A DNA stretch of 64,000 bases from Arenibacter palladensis (GCF_900129275.1 NZ_FQUX01000002.1:437795-501794); one strand, 5' to 3'. Shown: positions 1 to 8,826, numbered from the stretch's first letter. Notes: generated by a model not told the origin, from the letters alone. Made by a program: numbers and translations.

Positions 1-2
1 AA

Positions 3-2006
3 AGCGCCGCCAAACTTCTAAAATCCAGGAGCATTCCAATTGATATGATCAGGCATAATAATCTTGAAATGCTCGAAGATAGGATTAGAAAACTTTCTTC
101 CAAACATAAGAAAATATGGTATATGGCAGACGGAGTCTATTCTATGTTTGGCGATGTTTCACCAGTAATGGAACTCATGGGGCTTTGTAATAAATATCCC
201 CAACTACACCTTTATTTTGATGATGTTCATGGAATGAGCTGGATCGGTAAGAACGGCACCGGATATGTGCTCGATAATTTAAAAGAACTTCCCGAACAGG
301 TCTTACTTTTTGGAACTTTAAGCAAAACTTTTGGGGCAAGCGGTTCGTTACTTACATGTTCCAATCGCAAAATGTACGCGAAAATTAAAAATTTTGGTGG
401 ACCCTTGACTTTTTCTGCCCAATTGGAACCGGCGTCAGTCGCTGCCGCGATTGCTTCCGCAGATATACATTTGACTCCCGAAATATATTCATTACAGACC
501 GATCTTATGGAACGTGTAAAGTACTTTAACACGCTTCTTTCAGAATCTGGCCTACCTCTTGTTGAACAGAACAATTCACCCGTATTCTACATTGGTACAG
601 GGATGCCTGTCACCGGTTATAATTTTGTAAACCGAATGATGAAAGAGGGCTATTTTGTCAATTTAGGATTGTTCCCAGCCGTACCGGTGAAGAATACCGG
701 TGTGCGAATAACTATTTCTCGGCACAATCAGAAGGAAGAAATCAAAGGTTTGGTGGAAGCCATGCAATATCATTATCCGCGTGCATTGGAAGCAACTTAC
801 ACCAATGATGCTAAGGTAAGATCAGCTTTTAAACTTCCCCTAAACGAAACAGAAAAAACAAATAATAAACCAAAAATTCAGCTTAATATTCAATTTGCCA
901 AAAGCATTTCAAAAATACCTAAAAATGACTGGGATACCTTGTTAGGTGGTAATGGCATTTTCGATTGGGAGGGACTACACTTTTTGGAATCGGTTTTTTC
1001 AAAGAACAAGAAGAAGGAAGAAAATTGGAAATTTCATTATTACATTGTTCGAGACCTCATGGATAAACCCATATTGGCCACCTTTTTTACCTACTCCCTA
1101 TGGAAGGATGATATGTTGGCTTCCGAATCGGTCTCAAAGAAGGTGGAGGAAATAAGACAGCAGGACCCCTATTACTTGACTTCCTATGTACTTGGGATGG
1201 GTTCCCTGTTCACTGAAGGTAATCACTTCTATTTGGACACCTCCCATCCACTTTGGCATGAAGCATTACACAGCCTGATGGATCAACTGGAAAAATTGGA
1301 TAGTAAATTGAATTCTAAAATGGTGGTGTTCAGGGATTTTATCAAAGATGAAAAGCTCCATGAGTTTTTCCATAATCTTGGATTTATTCAAGTCTCAATG
1401 CCGGATTCCAGTAGAATATCAAACCTGATATGGAAAGACAGTTCAAGCTACATATCAAATCTATCCAAGCGATCACGAAGTCACTTTAGAAAGGATATTG
1501 AGCCTTATGAAGCAAGATTTAAAATAGAGATAAAAAATACAATTGAACCCCGTGAATACGATTTTTTTTTTAAGCTGTTGGAAAACGTTAGACAAAACAA
1601 CCTTGGTTTAAACACTTTCCCATTTCCAAAAAAAATATTCAAATATATGAGCGACCACCAAAATTGGGAATTCATTATTCTTAAGCTAAGGTCCGATTAT
1701 TCCAAGGATGCCAGGGAACCAGTAGTAGGGGTAATGTTTTGCTATAAAAATATTGCAAGGGCCTATATTCCGTCCTTTATTGGAATGGATTATGAGTATG
1801 CAAAAATTCATCAAGTGTATCGTCAACTGTTGTACCAATCCATAAAGAGGGCAGGGGAGTTGGGATATAAAGAGATTCTATTTGGAATGACCGCAGCCTT
1901 CGAAAAAAGAAAGCTGGGAGCAGTAACAATATCACAGATTTCCTACATACAGTCCAAGGACAATTACAACCTTGAATTGGTTGGGATACTTGAAAACAGT
2001 GGTTAA
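3..2006 (+). CDS. PLP-dependent acyl-CoA transferase (AONS/KBL type) fused to a GNAT-like domain, 5' partial
   Basis: The reading frame is open to the window edge, so the true start lies upstream. Numbering from the Met at 45, residues 1-265 are the alpha-oxoamine synthase fold (8-amino-7-oxononanoate synthase, 2-amino-3-ketobutyrate CoA ligase or serine palmitoyltransferase type). Seen are RHNNLEML, the cofactor-binding DDVHGMSWIGKNGTG stretch, and the Schiff-base lysine K94 in TLSKTFGASG. After a charged linker (about 265-285), residues 285-653 form a second domain resembling the BioF2/FemAB-type GNAT acyltransferases (SKRSRSHFRKDIEPYE near 480). The family condenses an amino acid with an acyl-CoA. 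A fused acyltransferase suggests N-acylation of the product, for example in a sphingolipid, sulfonolipid or acyl-amino-acid pathway, which is inference. It lies on the element side of tRNA-Ser and may be cargo of the integrated element. Confidence 0.8.
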   Translation, partial: SAAKLLKSRSIPIDMIRHNNLEMLEDRIRKLSSKHKKIWYMADGVYSMFGDVSPVMELMGLCNKYPQLHLYFDDVHGMSWIGKNGTGYVLDNLKELPEQVLLFGTLSKTFGASGSLLTCSNRKMYAKIKNFGGPLTFSAQLEPASVAAAIASADIHLTPEIYSLQTDLMERVKYFNTLLSESGLPLVEQNNSPVFYIGTGMPVTGYNFVNRMMKEGYFVNLGLFPAVPVKNTGVRITISRHNQKEEIKGLVEAMQYHYPRALEATYTNDAKVRSAFKLPLNETEKTNNKPKIQLNIQFAKSISKIPKNDWDTLLGGNGIFDWEGLHFLESVFSKNKKKEENWKFHYYIVRDLMDKPILATFFTYSLWKDDMLASESVSKKVEEIRQQDPYYLTSYVLGMGSLFTEGNHFYLDTSHPLWHEALHSLMDQLEKLDSKLNSKMVVFRDFIKDEKLHEFFHNLGFIQVSMPDSSRISNLIWKDSSSYISNLSKRSRSHFRKDIEPYEARFKIEIKNTIEPREYDFFFKLLENVRQNNLGLNTFPFPKKIFKYMSDHQNWEFIILKLRSDYSKDAREPVVGVMFCYKNIARAYIPSFIGMDYEYAKIHQVYRQLLYQSIKRAGELGYKEILFGMTAAFEKRKLGAVTISQISYIQSKDNYNLELVGILENSG

Positions 2007-2094
2007 ATAAAATAAAACGCCCCACAAAATTATTTAAACCAGAACTGAATCTTCTGAATTGCTATTCACCAACATACCATAAAAAGTTAGTAGG

Positions 2095-2940
2095 ATGGAT
2101 AACCGATTCAAACACATTATTGATGGCTATTTTCAAAAACTAGAGGAAATTATACCAAGTAAAAGGATTGATCTCAAAAAAAGCAATGAAGGAATTCATC
2201 TAAGCAATAATGCCCTTTATTTGTTGAAAAAAATAGTGGAAAAGAATGACTTTAAGTCCATTGAGGAAGAAATATACTTCTTTAAAAAAGTAAAGTCGGA
2301 ACCTCTAAGCCATCTGGTTTATTTTAGCGAAGTCCGATCATGTGAGCTATTGATGCCCAAGATTGGTCTTGGAAATCAATTGAACTTCTTGGAGAAGAAA
2401 ATTAAACGAATCAACAAGTTTTTCAATAGAAATTGGGATTTTGTCCATTACATGGAACAAGAACTCACATACTTGGATATTCAGTACTTTACACGGTCCA
2501 ATCAAGTATTTCCTCTCTATTCCCTACCTGAATCATGTTATTTGGATCCTAAGTTCTTTACTTCACATGATATGCTCTGGGCAAGGATAAAGGGAATGAA
2601 CAAATTCGTCATTTACCTTCAGGAGCGAATAAATCAATTAAAATTACATAAGCACAAAGCCTTACAGCTAGGAAAACCTAAAAGAACTTTGGTTTGGAGT
2701 GCCTCAAAGGCGGCCTTAACTGAGTTGATATATGCACTTTATTCCAGTTCCGCGGTTAACCATGGCAAGGAGGATATAAAAGGTATTGCAACGGCATTTG
2801 AAGATTTGTTCAATATCCGATTGGACAACATATATAAAACATACGCGGAGATAAAAAGTAGAAAGGATAGTAAAACAAGGTTTTTGGAAGAGCTAATTAT
2901 ACGCTTCAATAACAAAATTCATGAGGATGATAGTTTATAA
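2095..2940 (+). CDS. rteC: RteC family protein
   Basis: A 281-residue soluble protein, rich in Lys and Asn, with the look of the RteC family: long amphipathic helices and an aromatic LDIQYFTRSNQVFPLY segment near residues 122-140. In CTnDOT, RteC is the DNA-binding regulator that activates excision genes after the RteA/RteB two-component system responds. No RteA/RteB partner lies in the window. It is followed by a hairpin terminator and then, on the opposite strand, a tyrosine recombinase, which fits a role in controlling mobility of the element. The start ATG follows an 88-base gap after the fusion gene. Family assignment is from overall sequence character, not from a catalytic motif. Confidence 0.72.
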   Translation: MDNRFKHIIDGYFQKLEEIIPSKRIDLKKSNEGIHLSNNALYLLKKIVEKNDFKSIEEEIYFFKKVKSEPLSHLVYFSEVRSCELLMPKIGLGNQLNFLEKKIKRINKFFNRNWDFVHYMEQELTYLDIQYFTRSNQVFPLYSLPESCYLDPKFFTSHDMLWARIKGMNKFVIYLQERINQLKLHKHKALQLGKPKRTLVWSASKAALTELIYALYSSSAVNHGKEDIKGIATAFEDLFNIRLDNIYKTYAEIKSRKDSKTRFLEELIIRFNNKIHEDDSL

Positions 2941-3033
2941 AAAAAAACAAAGCTCAAAATAGCCAACCCCTTTATATCCATTGGATCAATTTTAGACTAT
3001 ATTCAGGATTGCAAAAGCAATCATATTTAATAA

Positions 3034-3063
3034 AAAAGAGGACGCACCCCTACGTCCTCTTTT
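3034..3063 (+). terminator. Hairpin terminator after rteC
   Basis: An 11-bp perfect stem, AAAAGAGGACG (3034-3044) and CGTCCTCTTTT (3053-3063), with an 8-base loop, lies about 95 bases after the rteC stop. The T tract is short but forms the end of the stem. The rest of the gap from 2941 to 3254 is AT-rich with no clear gene. Confidence 0.6.
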
Positions 3064-3254
3064 AAATTGTAAAAATAGATTTGCTTAATAACCTATTTTG
3101 CAAGTCTTAACTTATGTTTACCAAATATAGCTATTAGGTACTCCAAAAAGTTCTTTTTTAATACTAAAATTAACTCAATCGTTAAACAGTAGCCTTTTTA
3201 TTGCCAATTGCAAATACGTTCAAAACCCAAAATAATTATACAATTATTCTATAA

Positions 3255-3500
3255 TTGTCTGTAATTTTATGTACCGGGTATTTTAAATGTTTGATTTTGA
3301 ACAATTTATTTCAACTAAGGGTACAATCTTACTTTTTGGAACAAAAGATCCTGACCAAAAATCAGCTGATTGACCGAATATTGCAAGATTACCCTCAAAT
3401 GAAGATAAGTTCCATTTTAGTCTATATCTCCCAATTGAAAAACTTGGGGATTTTAGAAAATCCATCTCGAAGTATTTACACCCTAAAATATAATGAGTGA
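3255..3500 (+). CDS. Small hypothetical protein, winged-helix-like C-terminus
   Basis: An 81-residue ORF read from a TTG; no ATG is available before the conserved-looking part, so the start is uncertain. Residues about 33-78 (LTKNQLIDRILQDYPQMKIS, then SQLKNLGILENPSRSIYTL) have the spacing of a winged-helix domain, ending in a wing-like sequence of the type seen in AbiEi and DUF6577 proteins. It may be a small DNA-binding regulator of the element, or the remnant of a longer gene. It sits in an AT-rich stretch between rteC and the recombinase. Confidence 0.35.
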   Translation: MSVILCTGYFKCLILNNLFQLRVQSYFLEQKILTKNQLIDRILQDYPQMKISSILVYISQLKNLGILENPSRSIYTLKYNE

Positions 3501-3568
3501 TTTACTGGAGCAATCCTTTTCAAAATAGAAATTGAAAAAGGCCAATCAAATCAAACAGAATATTAGAT

Positions 3569-4789
3569 CTAGTTATTAAAATTTAATCTCTTCCTCAACA
3601 TTTTCATATCATCACTTACCTTTCTATCTAATATTTTAGCATAATGTTGGGTGGTTTTCAGCGACTTATGACCTAACATCTTACTAACGGATTCAATAGA
3701 AACACCATTGGTCAAGGTTACTGTTGTGGCAAATGTATGCCTGGCCAAATGGTAGGTAAGATTTTTATTAATACCACAGAGATCAGCTATCTCCTTAAGA
3801 TAGGCATTCATTTTTTGATTGCTCAACACAGGCAATATTCTGTCTCCATTTAGCACGGCGGGATGCACCGCATATTTATCGATAATGGCCTGTGCAGATG
3901 GCAAAATGGGTATATTGCTCCTAGTGTCCGTTTTGGATCTTTTTATTTTTATCCATTTTTCACCGTCTATCCCCAAGACAACATTGTCATTGGACAGCTT
4001 TTTGACATCAGAATAGGCCAATCCGGTAAAACATGAAAAAAGAAAGATATCCTTAACCTGATCGAGTCGGGCATTACTGATTTCCTTCTCCAACATTTGT
4101 TGAATTTCCGATTCTGTTAAAAATTCACGGTCCACAATTTTCAATCTGCCTTTCCAATGAAGGAAAGGATCTTTTTGGATCCAATCATTCGCAAAGGCTA
4201 TCCGGACAATCTTTTTAAAATTAGTGATATACTTAACGGCCGTATTGTGGGCGCAATCACGTTCTGTTTTTAGATAATACTCGAAGCCATCTATAAAGGC
4301 GTGGTCTACCTTCTTGATTGGAATGTCTTTTACTTTATACTCTTTATTAATGTATTCTTCCACATGCTTTTTGGCCGTACAATACCGTTCTATTGTTCCA
4401 GGGGCATATTCCTTACCAACTAATTGAGCAATCTTATCATTATGATCCTGGAAAATTTTCAGTAACATTTTCTCATTGTCTGTTTTTCCCAAAAAAATAT
4501 TCTTTATTAAATCAGCGGAAATTGGATCATTGCTATTTAGAAGACTCTCATAAATTTGGTAAATTCGATAACGTATCTTATCCATATAGGCATTCAATTC
4601 GCGAACTTTCTGTGTGGTACCCTTCATTTTTCCTGCGGACGCATTCCATTTGGCCAATGGTACTTTACGCTTAATGCTGAATTCACCCCGCTTACCATTA
4701 ACTGTAATTCTAGCATAAACAGGAGCTTCGCCCTCATTATCCACATCATTACCTCTTGGATAAAAAAGTACGGAAAATGTTGTTTTCAT
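3569..4789 (-). CDS. Tyrosine recombinase / integrase of Bacteroides type
   Basis: A 406-residue site-specific recombinase. The N-terminal 1-90 is the Arm-DNA-binding domain (NGKRGEFSIKRKVPLAKWN), 105-205 the SAM-like core-binding domain, and 220-400 the catalytic domain. Visible catalytic residues are the KRSKT lysine region (about 282-287), H347-x-x-R350, H374 (MLGHKS) and nucleophile Y383 (TTQHYAKI). The first catalytic arginine, normally in TGLRxxD, is replaced: the sequence reads FTGLAYSDVKKL. The same loss is known in IntDOT and other Bacteroidota integrases and is compatible with activity. It would catalyse integration and excision of the element. The gene sits next to tRNA-Ser and its upstream region carries repeated GGTGCGTA boxes. 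Confidence 0.93.
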   Translation of the reverse strand: MKTTFSVLFYPRGNDVDNEGEAPVYARITVNGKRGEFSIKRKVPLAKWNASAGKMKGTTQKVRELNAYMDKIRYRIYQIYESLLNSNDPISADLIKNIFLGKTDNEKMLLKIFQDHNDKIAQLVGKEYAPGTIERYCTAKKHVEEYINKEYKVKDIPIKKVDHAFIDGFEYYLKTERDCAHNTAVKYITNFKKIVRIAFANDWIQKDPFLHWKGRLKIVDREFLTESEIQQMLEKEISNARLDQVKDIFLFSCFTGLAYSDVKKLSNDNVVLGIDGEKWIKIKRSKTDTRSNIPILPSAQAIIDKYAVHPAVLNGDRILPVLSNQKMNAYLKEIADLCGINKNLTYHLARHTFATTVTLTNGVSIESVSKMLGHKSLKTTQHYAKILDRKVSDDMKMLRKRLNFNN

Positions 4790-4790
4790 A

Positions 4791-4925
4791 GGTGCGTATT
4801 TAAAATGATAGTTAAAATTAATAATTTAATTTTAAAATTACATTTATAAACTATTGAAATTTAGTTCATTACAGCTAAATCGGTGCGTAAAATCAAATTA
4901 AAAATTACGCACCGAATACCGCACC
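4791..4925. other. Candidate attachment-site region with repeated integrase arm boxes
   Basis: Between the integrase start and tRNA-Ser the octamer GGTGCGTA occurs at 4791-4798, again within CGGTGCGTAA (4881-4890), and inverted within TTACGCACCG (4905-4914). The last two form a perfect 10-bp inverted repeat, and a related ACCGCACC follows at 4918-4925. A second perfect 10-bp inverted repeat of A/T only lies at 4812-4821 and 4826-4835. Repeated short boxes in both orientations beside an integrase gene are typical of arm-type binding sites. This reading is inference. Confidence 0.5.
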
Positions 4926-4970
4926 TTTTTTATGATATTTTATGGTTTTATTTGATATTTTGGAAAATTA

Positions 4971-5004
4971 AAAAAGCCCGAAAACATAATGTTTACGGGC
5001 TTTT
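4971..5004 (-). terminator. Terminator of tRNA-Ser
   Basis: The minus strand reads AAAAGCCCGTAAAC, a short loop, then GTTTTCGGGCTTTTTT: a GC-centred stem followed by a T run, 24 bases after the tRNA 3' end. Confidence 0.75.
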
Positions 5005-5027
5005 GGTGGAATTTGCGCAATTCCCAG

Positions 5028-5112
5028 CGGAGAAAGAGGGATTCGAACCCCCGGAGGTGTGACCCTCAACAGTTTTCAAGACTGCCGCATTCGACCACTC
5101 TGCCATTTCTCC
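5028..5112 (-). tRNA. tRNA-Ser(UGA)
   Basis: On the minus strand the acceptor 5' half GGAGAAA (ending at 5112) pairs with TTTCTCC (5035-5029). The anticodon loop CTTGAAA gives anticodon UGA. There is a long class II variable arm (TGTTGAGGGTCACACC region) and the T-arm GGTTCGAATCC. The discriminator is G and CCA is not encoded. The length of 85 nt fits tRNA-Ser. The 3' end faces the integrase, so it is the likely chromosomal target of the element. Confidence 0.95.
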
Positions 5113-5221
5113 TTAGCGGGTGCAAATATAGAAACCTTTTTTTCTTTTTAAAAGAAAAGGGGATTTTTTATTTAATTATTTTGATAATGATAGATTCTCT
5201 CCAAGACCTTATTTTTGCCTT

Positions 5222-5980
5222 ATGGAAGAATGGTACCATTATGTGCTTTTGGCCTTGTTGGGTCTGGTGGTTGGAGCACTCAATACCTTGGCTGCAGGCG
5301 GTTCCCTACTTACCTTGCCCATCCTCATTTTTATAGGGCTGCCAGCCAGTGTAGCCAACGGTACCAATAGGATAGCCGTACTTACCCAAGGTATTGCCAA
5401 TGTTGCAGGTTATAAGAGCAAAGGCAAGGCAATTGCCAGTCCGTTTATTTTGTACCTTTCCATAATAGCCACCGTTGGTACCTTGATTGGTTCCAAATTG
5501 GCCATAGACATCAATGAAACTGCCTTTAATAAAATATTGGCTATTGTAATGGTCCTTATAGTTATTGTAATGCTAGTACAACCAAGAATACGCATTGACA
5601 ATTTTGAGGAATTAATTACGGGAAAACGACAATTTTGGGCCATAGTCTCCTTTTTCTTTATTGGCATTTATGGTGGCTTTATACAAGCCGGAACCGGTAT
5701 TTTTGTTTTATTGGTATTGTCGACGATCAATCACCTTACATTAATGAAATCCAACGTAATTAAGGCTGTGGTGATGGTGGTATACACCACTGCAGCTTTA
5801 ATACTTTTTGGGTTGAACGGCAAGCTGGATTGGGAAATAGGCTTAACTTTGGCCTCTGGACAGACGCTCGGGGGCTGGTTAACCAGCAGATGGTCCGTGG
5901 ACAAAGGGGACAGGATTGTGAAAATACTTCTCATCATTGTGGTTATTTTCATGTCCATTAAACTATGGTTTTTTAATTAA
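5222..5980 (+). CDS. Sulfite exporter TauE/SafE family permease
   Basis: A 252-residue integral membrane protein with about eight hydrophobic helices. The hallmark N-terminal helix GALNTLAAGGSLLTLPILIFIG is present, and a repeated half appears around IQAGTGIFVLLVLSTI. Members export sulfite, sulfoacetate or related organosulfur anions through the inner membrane; the substrate here is not readable. It is followed after 13 bases by a nitroreductase gene, so the two are probably co-transcribed. It is the first gene outside the putative integrated element. Confidence 0.9.
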   Translation: MEEWYHYVLLALLGLVVGALNTLAAGGSLLTLPILIFIGLPASVANGTNRIAVLTQGIANVAGYKSKGKAIASPFILYLSIIATVGTLIGSKLAIDINETAFNKILAIVMVLIVIVMLVQPRIRIDNFEELITGKRQFWAIVSFFFIGIYGGFIQAGTGIFVLLVLSTINHLTLMKSNVIKAVVMVVYTTAALILFGLNGKLDWEIGLTLASGQTLGGWLTSRWSVDKGDRIVKILLIIVVIFMSIKLWFFN

Positions 5981-5993
5981 AAGAAAATAAATT

Positions 5994-6626
5994 TTGGATA
6001 TTATCAAGAAATTGGAATGGCGCTATGCTGTAAAGAAGTTCAATGCCGATAAGATGTTGACAGAGGATAAACTGGATAAATTAAAGCAAGCCTTTAACTT
6101 AACGGCCACTTCCTACGGGTTACAACCCATCAAATTATTGGTGGTTCAAAATAAGGAGCTACAAAAAGAGTTGGTAAAGTTTTCCTATGGTCAAAAGCAG
6201 GTGGCTCAAGCATCGCACGTTTTTGTTATTTGCATTGAAAAGCAAATTGACCAGAAATTTATCCATGACTATTTTGCCAGGGTACAGCAAATTAGAAATA
6301 CTTCAGATGAAATACTTGATCCCTTTAAGGGTGCACTGGTCGAAAGCTTCTCTAAAAAAGAAAGGGAAGAGGTCAGGGTATGGGCCACCAATCAAGCCTA
6401 TCTGGCATTAGGGACGCTGCTTACCGTGTGTGCCCTGGAAGAGATTGATGCCTGCCCCATGGAAGGCTTTCAACCAACGTCCTATGACGAGTTGTTGGGG
6501 CTGGATAAACTAAGACTTACATCGGTATTGGTACTTCCCGTTGGCTATAGGGCCACAGACGATATGTTCGCTACCTTAAAAAAAGTACGGAGGGATTTGG
6601 ATGAAAGCATCATTCATATACCCTGA
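5994..6626 (+). CDS. NAD(P)H-dependent nitroreductase family oxidoreductase
   Basis: A 210-residue member of the FMN-dependent nitroreductase (NfsB-like) family. The N-terminal RRYA-type motif reads EWRYAVKKFN, the central part TATSYGLQPIKLLVVQN matches the FMN-binding loop, and the C-terminal DACPMEGFQPTSYDELLGL is the usual family tail. It reduces nitro compounds or quinones with NAD(P)H in the cytosol. The only sensible start is TTG at 5994, with A-rich sequence upstream and 13 bases after the permease. The physiological substrate cannot be inferred. Confidence 0.9.
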   Translation: MDIIKKLEWRYAVKKFNADKMLTEDKLDKLKQAFNLTATSYGLQPIKLLVVQNKELQKELVKFSYGQKQVAQASHVFVICIEKQIDQKFIHDYFARVQQIRNTSDEILDPFKGALVESFSKKEREEVRVWATNQAYLALGTLLTVCALEEIDACPMEGFQPTSYDELLGLDKLRLTSVLVLPVGYRATDDMFATLKKVRRDLDESIIHIP

Positions 6627-6675
6627 TTCCATCAAAAAAAAATCGATTTAATAACCTAATAATTAAGAATAAGAT

Positions 6676-7872
6676 ATGCCAGGATTTGAACTTTTTGGAG
6701 ATAAGGAACGTAAACAGGTGAATGACGTTTTGGATTCAGGAGTATTGATGAGGTATGGATTTGATGGCATGAGGAATGGCCATTGGAAAGCCAAGGAATT
6801 GGAACAGGCCTTGCAAAAGCGCATGCTAGTAAACCATGCACAATTGGTGAGCAGCGGTACTGCTGCCTTAACAGTGGCATTGGCCTGTGCCAAAGTAGGC
6901 GCAGGAGATGAGGTTATATTGCCGACATTTACATTTGTGGCAAGCTTTGAAGCAGTACTCTCCGTTGGAGCTATTCCCATCCTAGTGGATGTGGACGACA
7001 CCCTTACATTAGATGCCGTAGCAGTTGAAAAAGCCATTACCAGTAAAACCAAAGTAGTGATGCCTGTACATATGTGCGGATCCATGGCGGACTTGGCAGC
7101 ATTAAAAAGTATATGTGACAAACATAACCTAATTCTACTAGAAGATGCCTGTCAGGCTATAGGCGGCAGCTATGAAGGCAAACCCTTGGGAAGTTATGGG
7201 GATTTGGGATGTTTTTCGTTCGATTATGTTAAAACCATAACCTGTGGGGAAGGTGGAGCCATCATTACCAACAGCACAGAATATTATAAAAGTGCCAACC
7301 AATATTCCGATCATGGACATGACCATATTGGTAAGGATAGGGGAGCGGAGGACCATCCCATCCTAGGGTATAACTATAGGATTTCCGAATTACATGCAGC
7401 CGTAGGCCTTGCTCAAATTGAACGTTTGGACGATTTTATTGCAACCCAGAAAAAAAATTATTCCATCATACGTTCAACTTTGGAAAAAATTCCTGGAGTT
7501 AGCTTCAGAAAAGTTCCTGAAAACGGTGTTGAAAACTATTCCTTTCTCAGTTTCTTTCTTCCAACGGACGAAACGGCTAGAAAGACGATCAAGGCTTTTT
7601 CTGAAAATGGTGTGGATGCCTGCTTTTATTGGTTCGACAATAACTGGCATTATTACCGAAAATGGAATCATTTAAAGGATTTGAATGGCGTAAGTAGTTT
7701 TTCCAAGGAAATTAAAAACGGGCTTCCAAATTATGAGGCTTCGGATTTCTCCAAGTCCGATCATTGGGTAAGTAGAAATATATCCTGTTTAATCAAGTTG
7801 GGCTGGTCGGAAGATGAAGTTGCTGCCCGCGCCAACACTATGGCCAAAATCATTAGCGATCAGCTATCCTAA
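6676..7872 (+). CDS. DegT/DnrJ/EryC1/StrS family sugar aminotransferase
   Basis: A 398-residue PLP enzyme. Features seen are the SSGTAALTVAL loop (59-69), the LEDACQAIGG motif with the cofactor-binding Asp (about 156-164), and the Schiff-base K186 in DYVKTITCGEGGAI. The family transaminates keto-sugars, using glutamate or glutamine, on the way to amino sugars. No other nucleotide-sugar gene lies nearby, so the pathway is unclear. It directly precedes the polysaccharide locus in the same direction, 74 bases before the DUF1080 gene, and could be part of it or independent. Confidence 0.9.
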   Translation: MPGFELFGDKERKQVNDVLDSGVLMRYGFDGMRNGHWKAKELEQALQKRMLVNHAQLVSSGTAALTVALACAKVGAGDEVILPTFTFVASFEAVLSVGAIPILVDVDDTLTLDAVAVEKAITSKTKVVMPVHMCGSMADLAALKSICDKHNLILLEDACQAIGGSYEGKPLGSYGDLGCFSFDYVKTITCGEGGAIITNSTEYYKSANQYSDHGHDHIGKDRGAEDHPILGYNYRISELHAAVGLAQIERLDDFIATQKKNYSIIRSTLEKIPGVSFRKVPENGVENYSFLSFFLPTDETARKTIKAFSENGVDACFYWFDNNWHYYRKWNHLKDLNGVSSFSKEIKNGLPNYEASDFSKSDHWVSRNISCLIKLGWSEDEVAARANTMAKIISDQLS

Positions 7873-7946
7873 TAAAATGAAGCATTATACCTATATTTAA
7901 TTTTTTATTACAAACTATTAAACCAATATCAAAATACCTAAAAATT

Positions 7947-8735
7947 ATGAATACCAAGACTCCATTCCTATGCCTCATTGTGGCAGCACTATCCATGCAA
8001 ATGACAGCTCAGAACAAAAAAGGGGGAACCCCTCCAGAAGTATCACCGATGCCTATGAAACCACAAATGACCGAGATTTGGGAGCCGGAAGTTGAAGTTG
8101 TGGTGCCAGGAAAAAAATTAGGGGATGCCCCGTCTGATGCCATTATTTTGTTTGATGGTACGAATTTGGACCAATGGACAAGTCAAAAAGACAATACAAA
8201 GCCGGCACCATGGAAAATTGTGGACAATGACCATATGGAGGTAGTGCCCGGATCTGGTGGTATCAGTACCAAAATGAAATTCGGGGATTGTCAAATACAT
8301 TTGGAGTTTAGTGCTCCGGATGTGGTTGAAGGAGAAAGTCAGGGTAGGGGCAATAGTGGATTGTTTTTGCAAAATAGGTACGAACTTCAAATTTTGGACT
8401 CCTACAACAACAGAACTTACCGTAACGGACAGGCAGCAAGTATCTATAAGGACGAGGCTCCATTGGTGAATGCTATGAAAAGTCCATTGGAATGGAATAC
8501 CTACGACATTATTTATACGGCGCCCCGATTTAAGGAAGACGGCAGATTGGATGCCAAAGCTAGAATAACCGTATTGCATAATGGTGTTTTGGTCCAGAAC
8601 AATACGGTGATTAATGGAATAACCTACTATATTGGACTGCACAACTATCCTTCGGCCCATGGAGAGGATGTAATATCCCTCCAGGATCATGGAAATAAAA
8701 CGCAGTTCAGAAATATTTGGCTAAGAAAATTGTAG
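7947..8735 (+). CDS. Secreted DUF1080 (3-keto-disaccharide hydrolase-like) protein
   Basis: A 262-residue exported protein with a signal peptide (hydrophobic 8-20, cleavage near TAQN). Residues about 65-262 are a DUF1080 concanavalin-like beta-sandwich. Typical pieces are AIILFDGTNLDQWTSQ, the NSGLFLQNRYELQILDSY core, WNTYDIIYTAPRF, and the C-terminal FRNIWLRKL. Some DUF1080 proteins hydrolyse 3-keto-disaccharides and others are binding modules. It is followed by a strong terminator, so it is transcribed apart from susC/susD but may serve the same glycan system. Confidence 0.9.
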   Translation: MNTKTPFLCLIVAALSMQMTAQNKKGGTPPEVSPMPMKPQMTEIWEPEVEVVVPGKKLGDAPSDAIILFDGTNLDQWTSQKDNTKPAPWKIVDNDHMEVVPGSGGISTKMKFGDCQIHLEFSAPDVVEGESQGRGNSGLFLQNRYELQILDSYNNRTYRNGQAASIYKDEAPLVNAMKSPLEWNTYDIIYTAPRFKEDGRLDAKARITVLHNGVLVQNNTVINGITYYIGLHNYPSAHGEDVISLQDHGNKTQFRNIWLRKL

Positions 8736-8826
8736 CCCCTGATAGATGGTCCATGGCAATTGAAGTATCTGTTTAACCTTTTTTGACTGGATTATATAAT
8801 TTATCGTAACAAAGTAGTGATACAAT

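Noticed and set aside
4393-4849. Two plus-strand ORFs opposite the integrase N-terminus
   Set aside because: The integrase frame is intact with all domains, and these frames have no domain or leader.
8118-8690. 190-residue minus-strand ORF
   Set aside because: It lies wholly opposite the well-supported DUF1080 gene, has no recognisable domain, and its composition follows the complementary codons.
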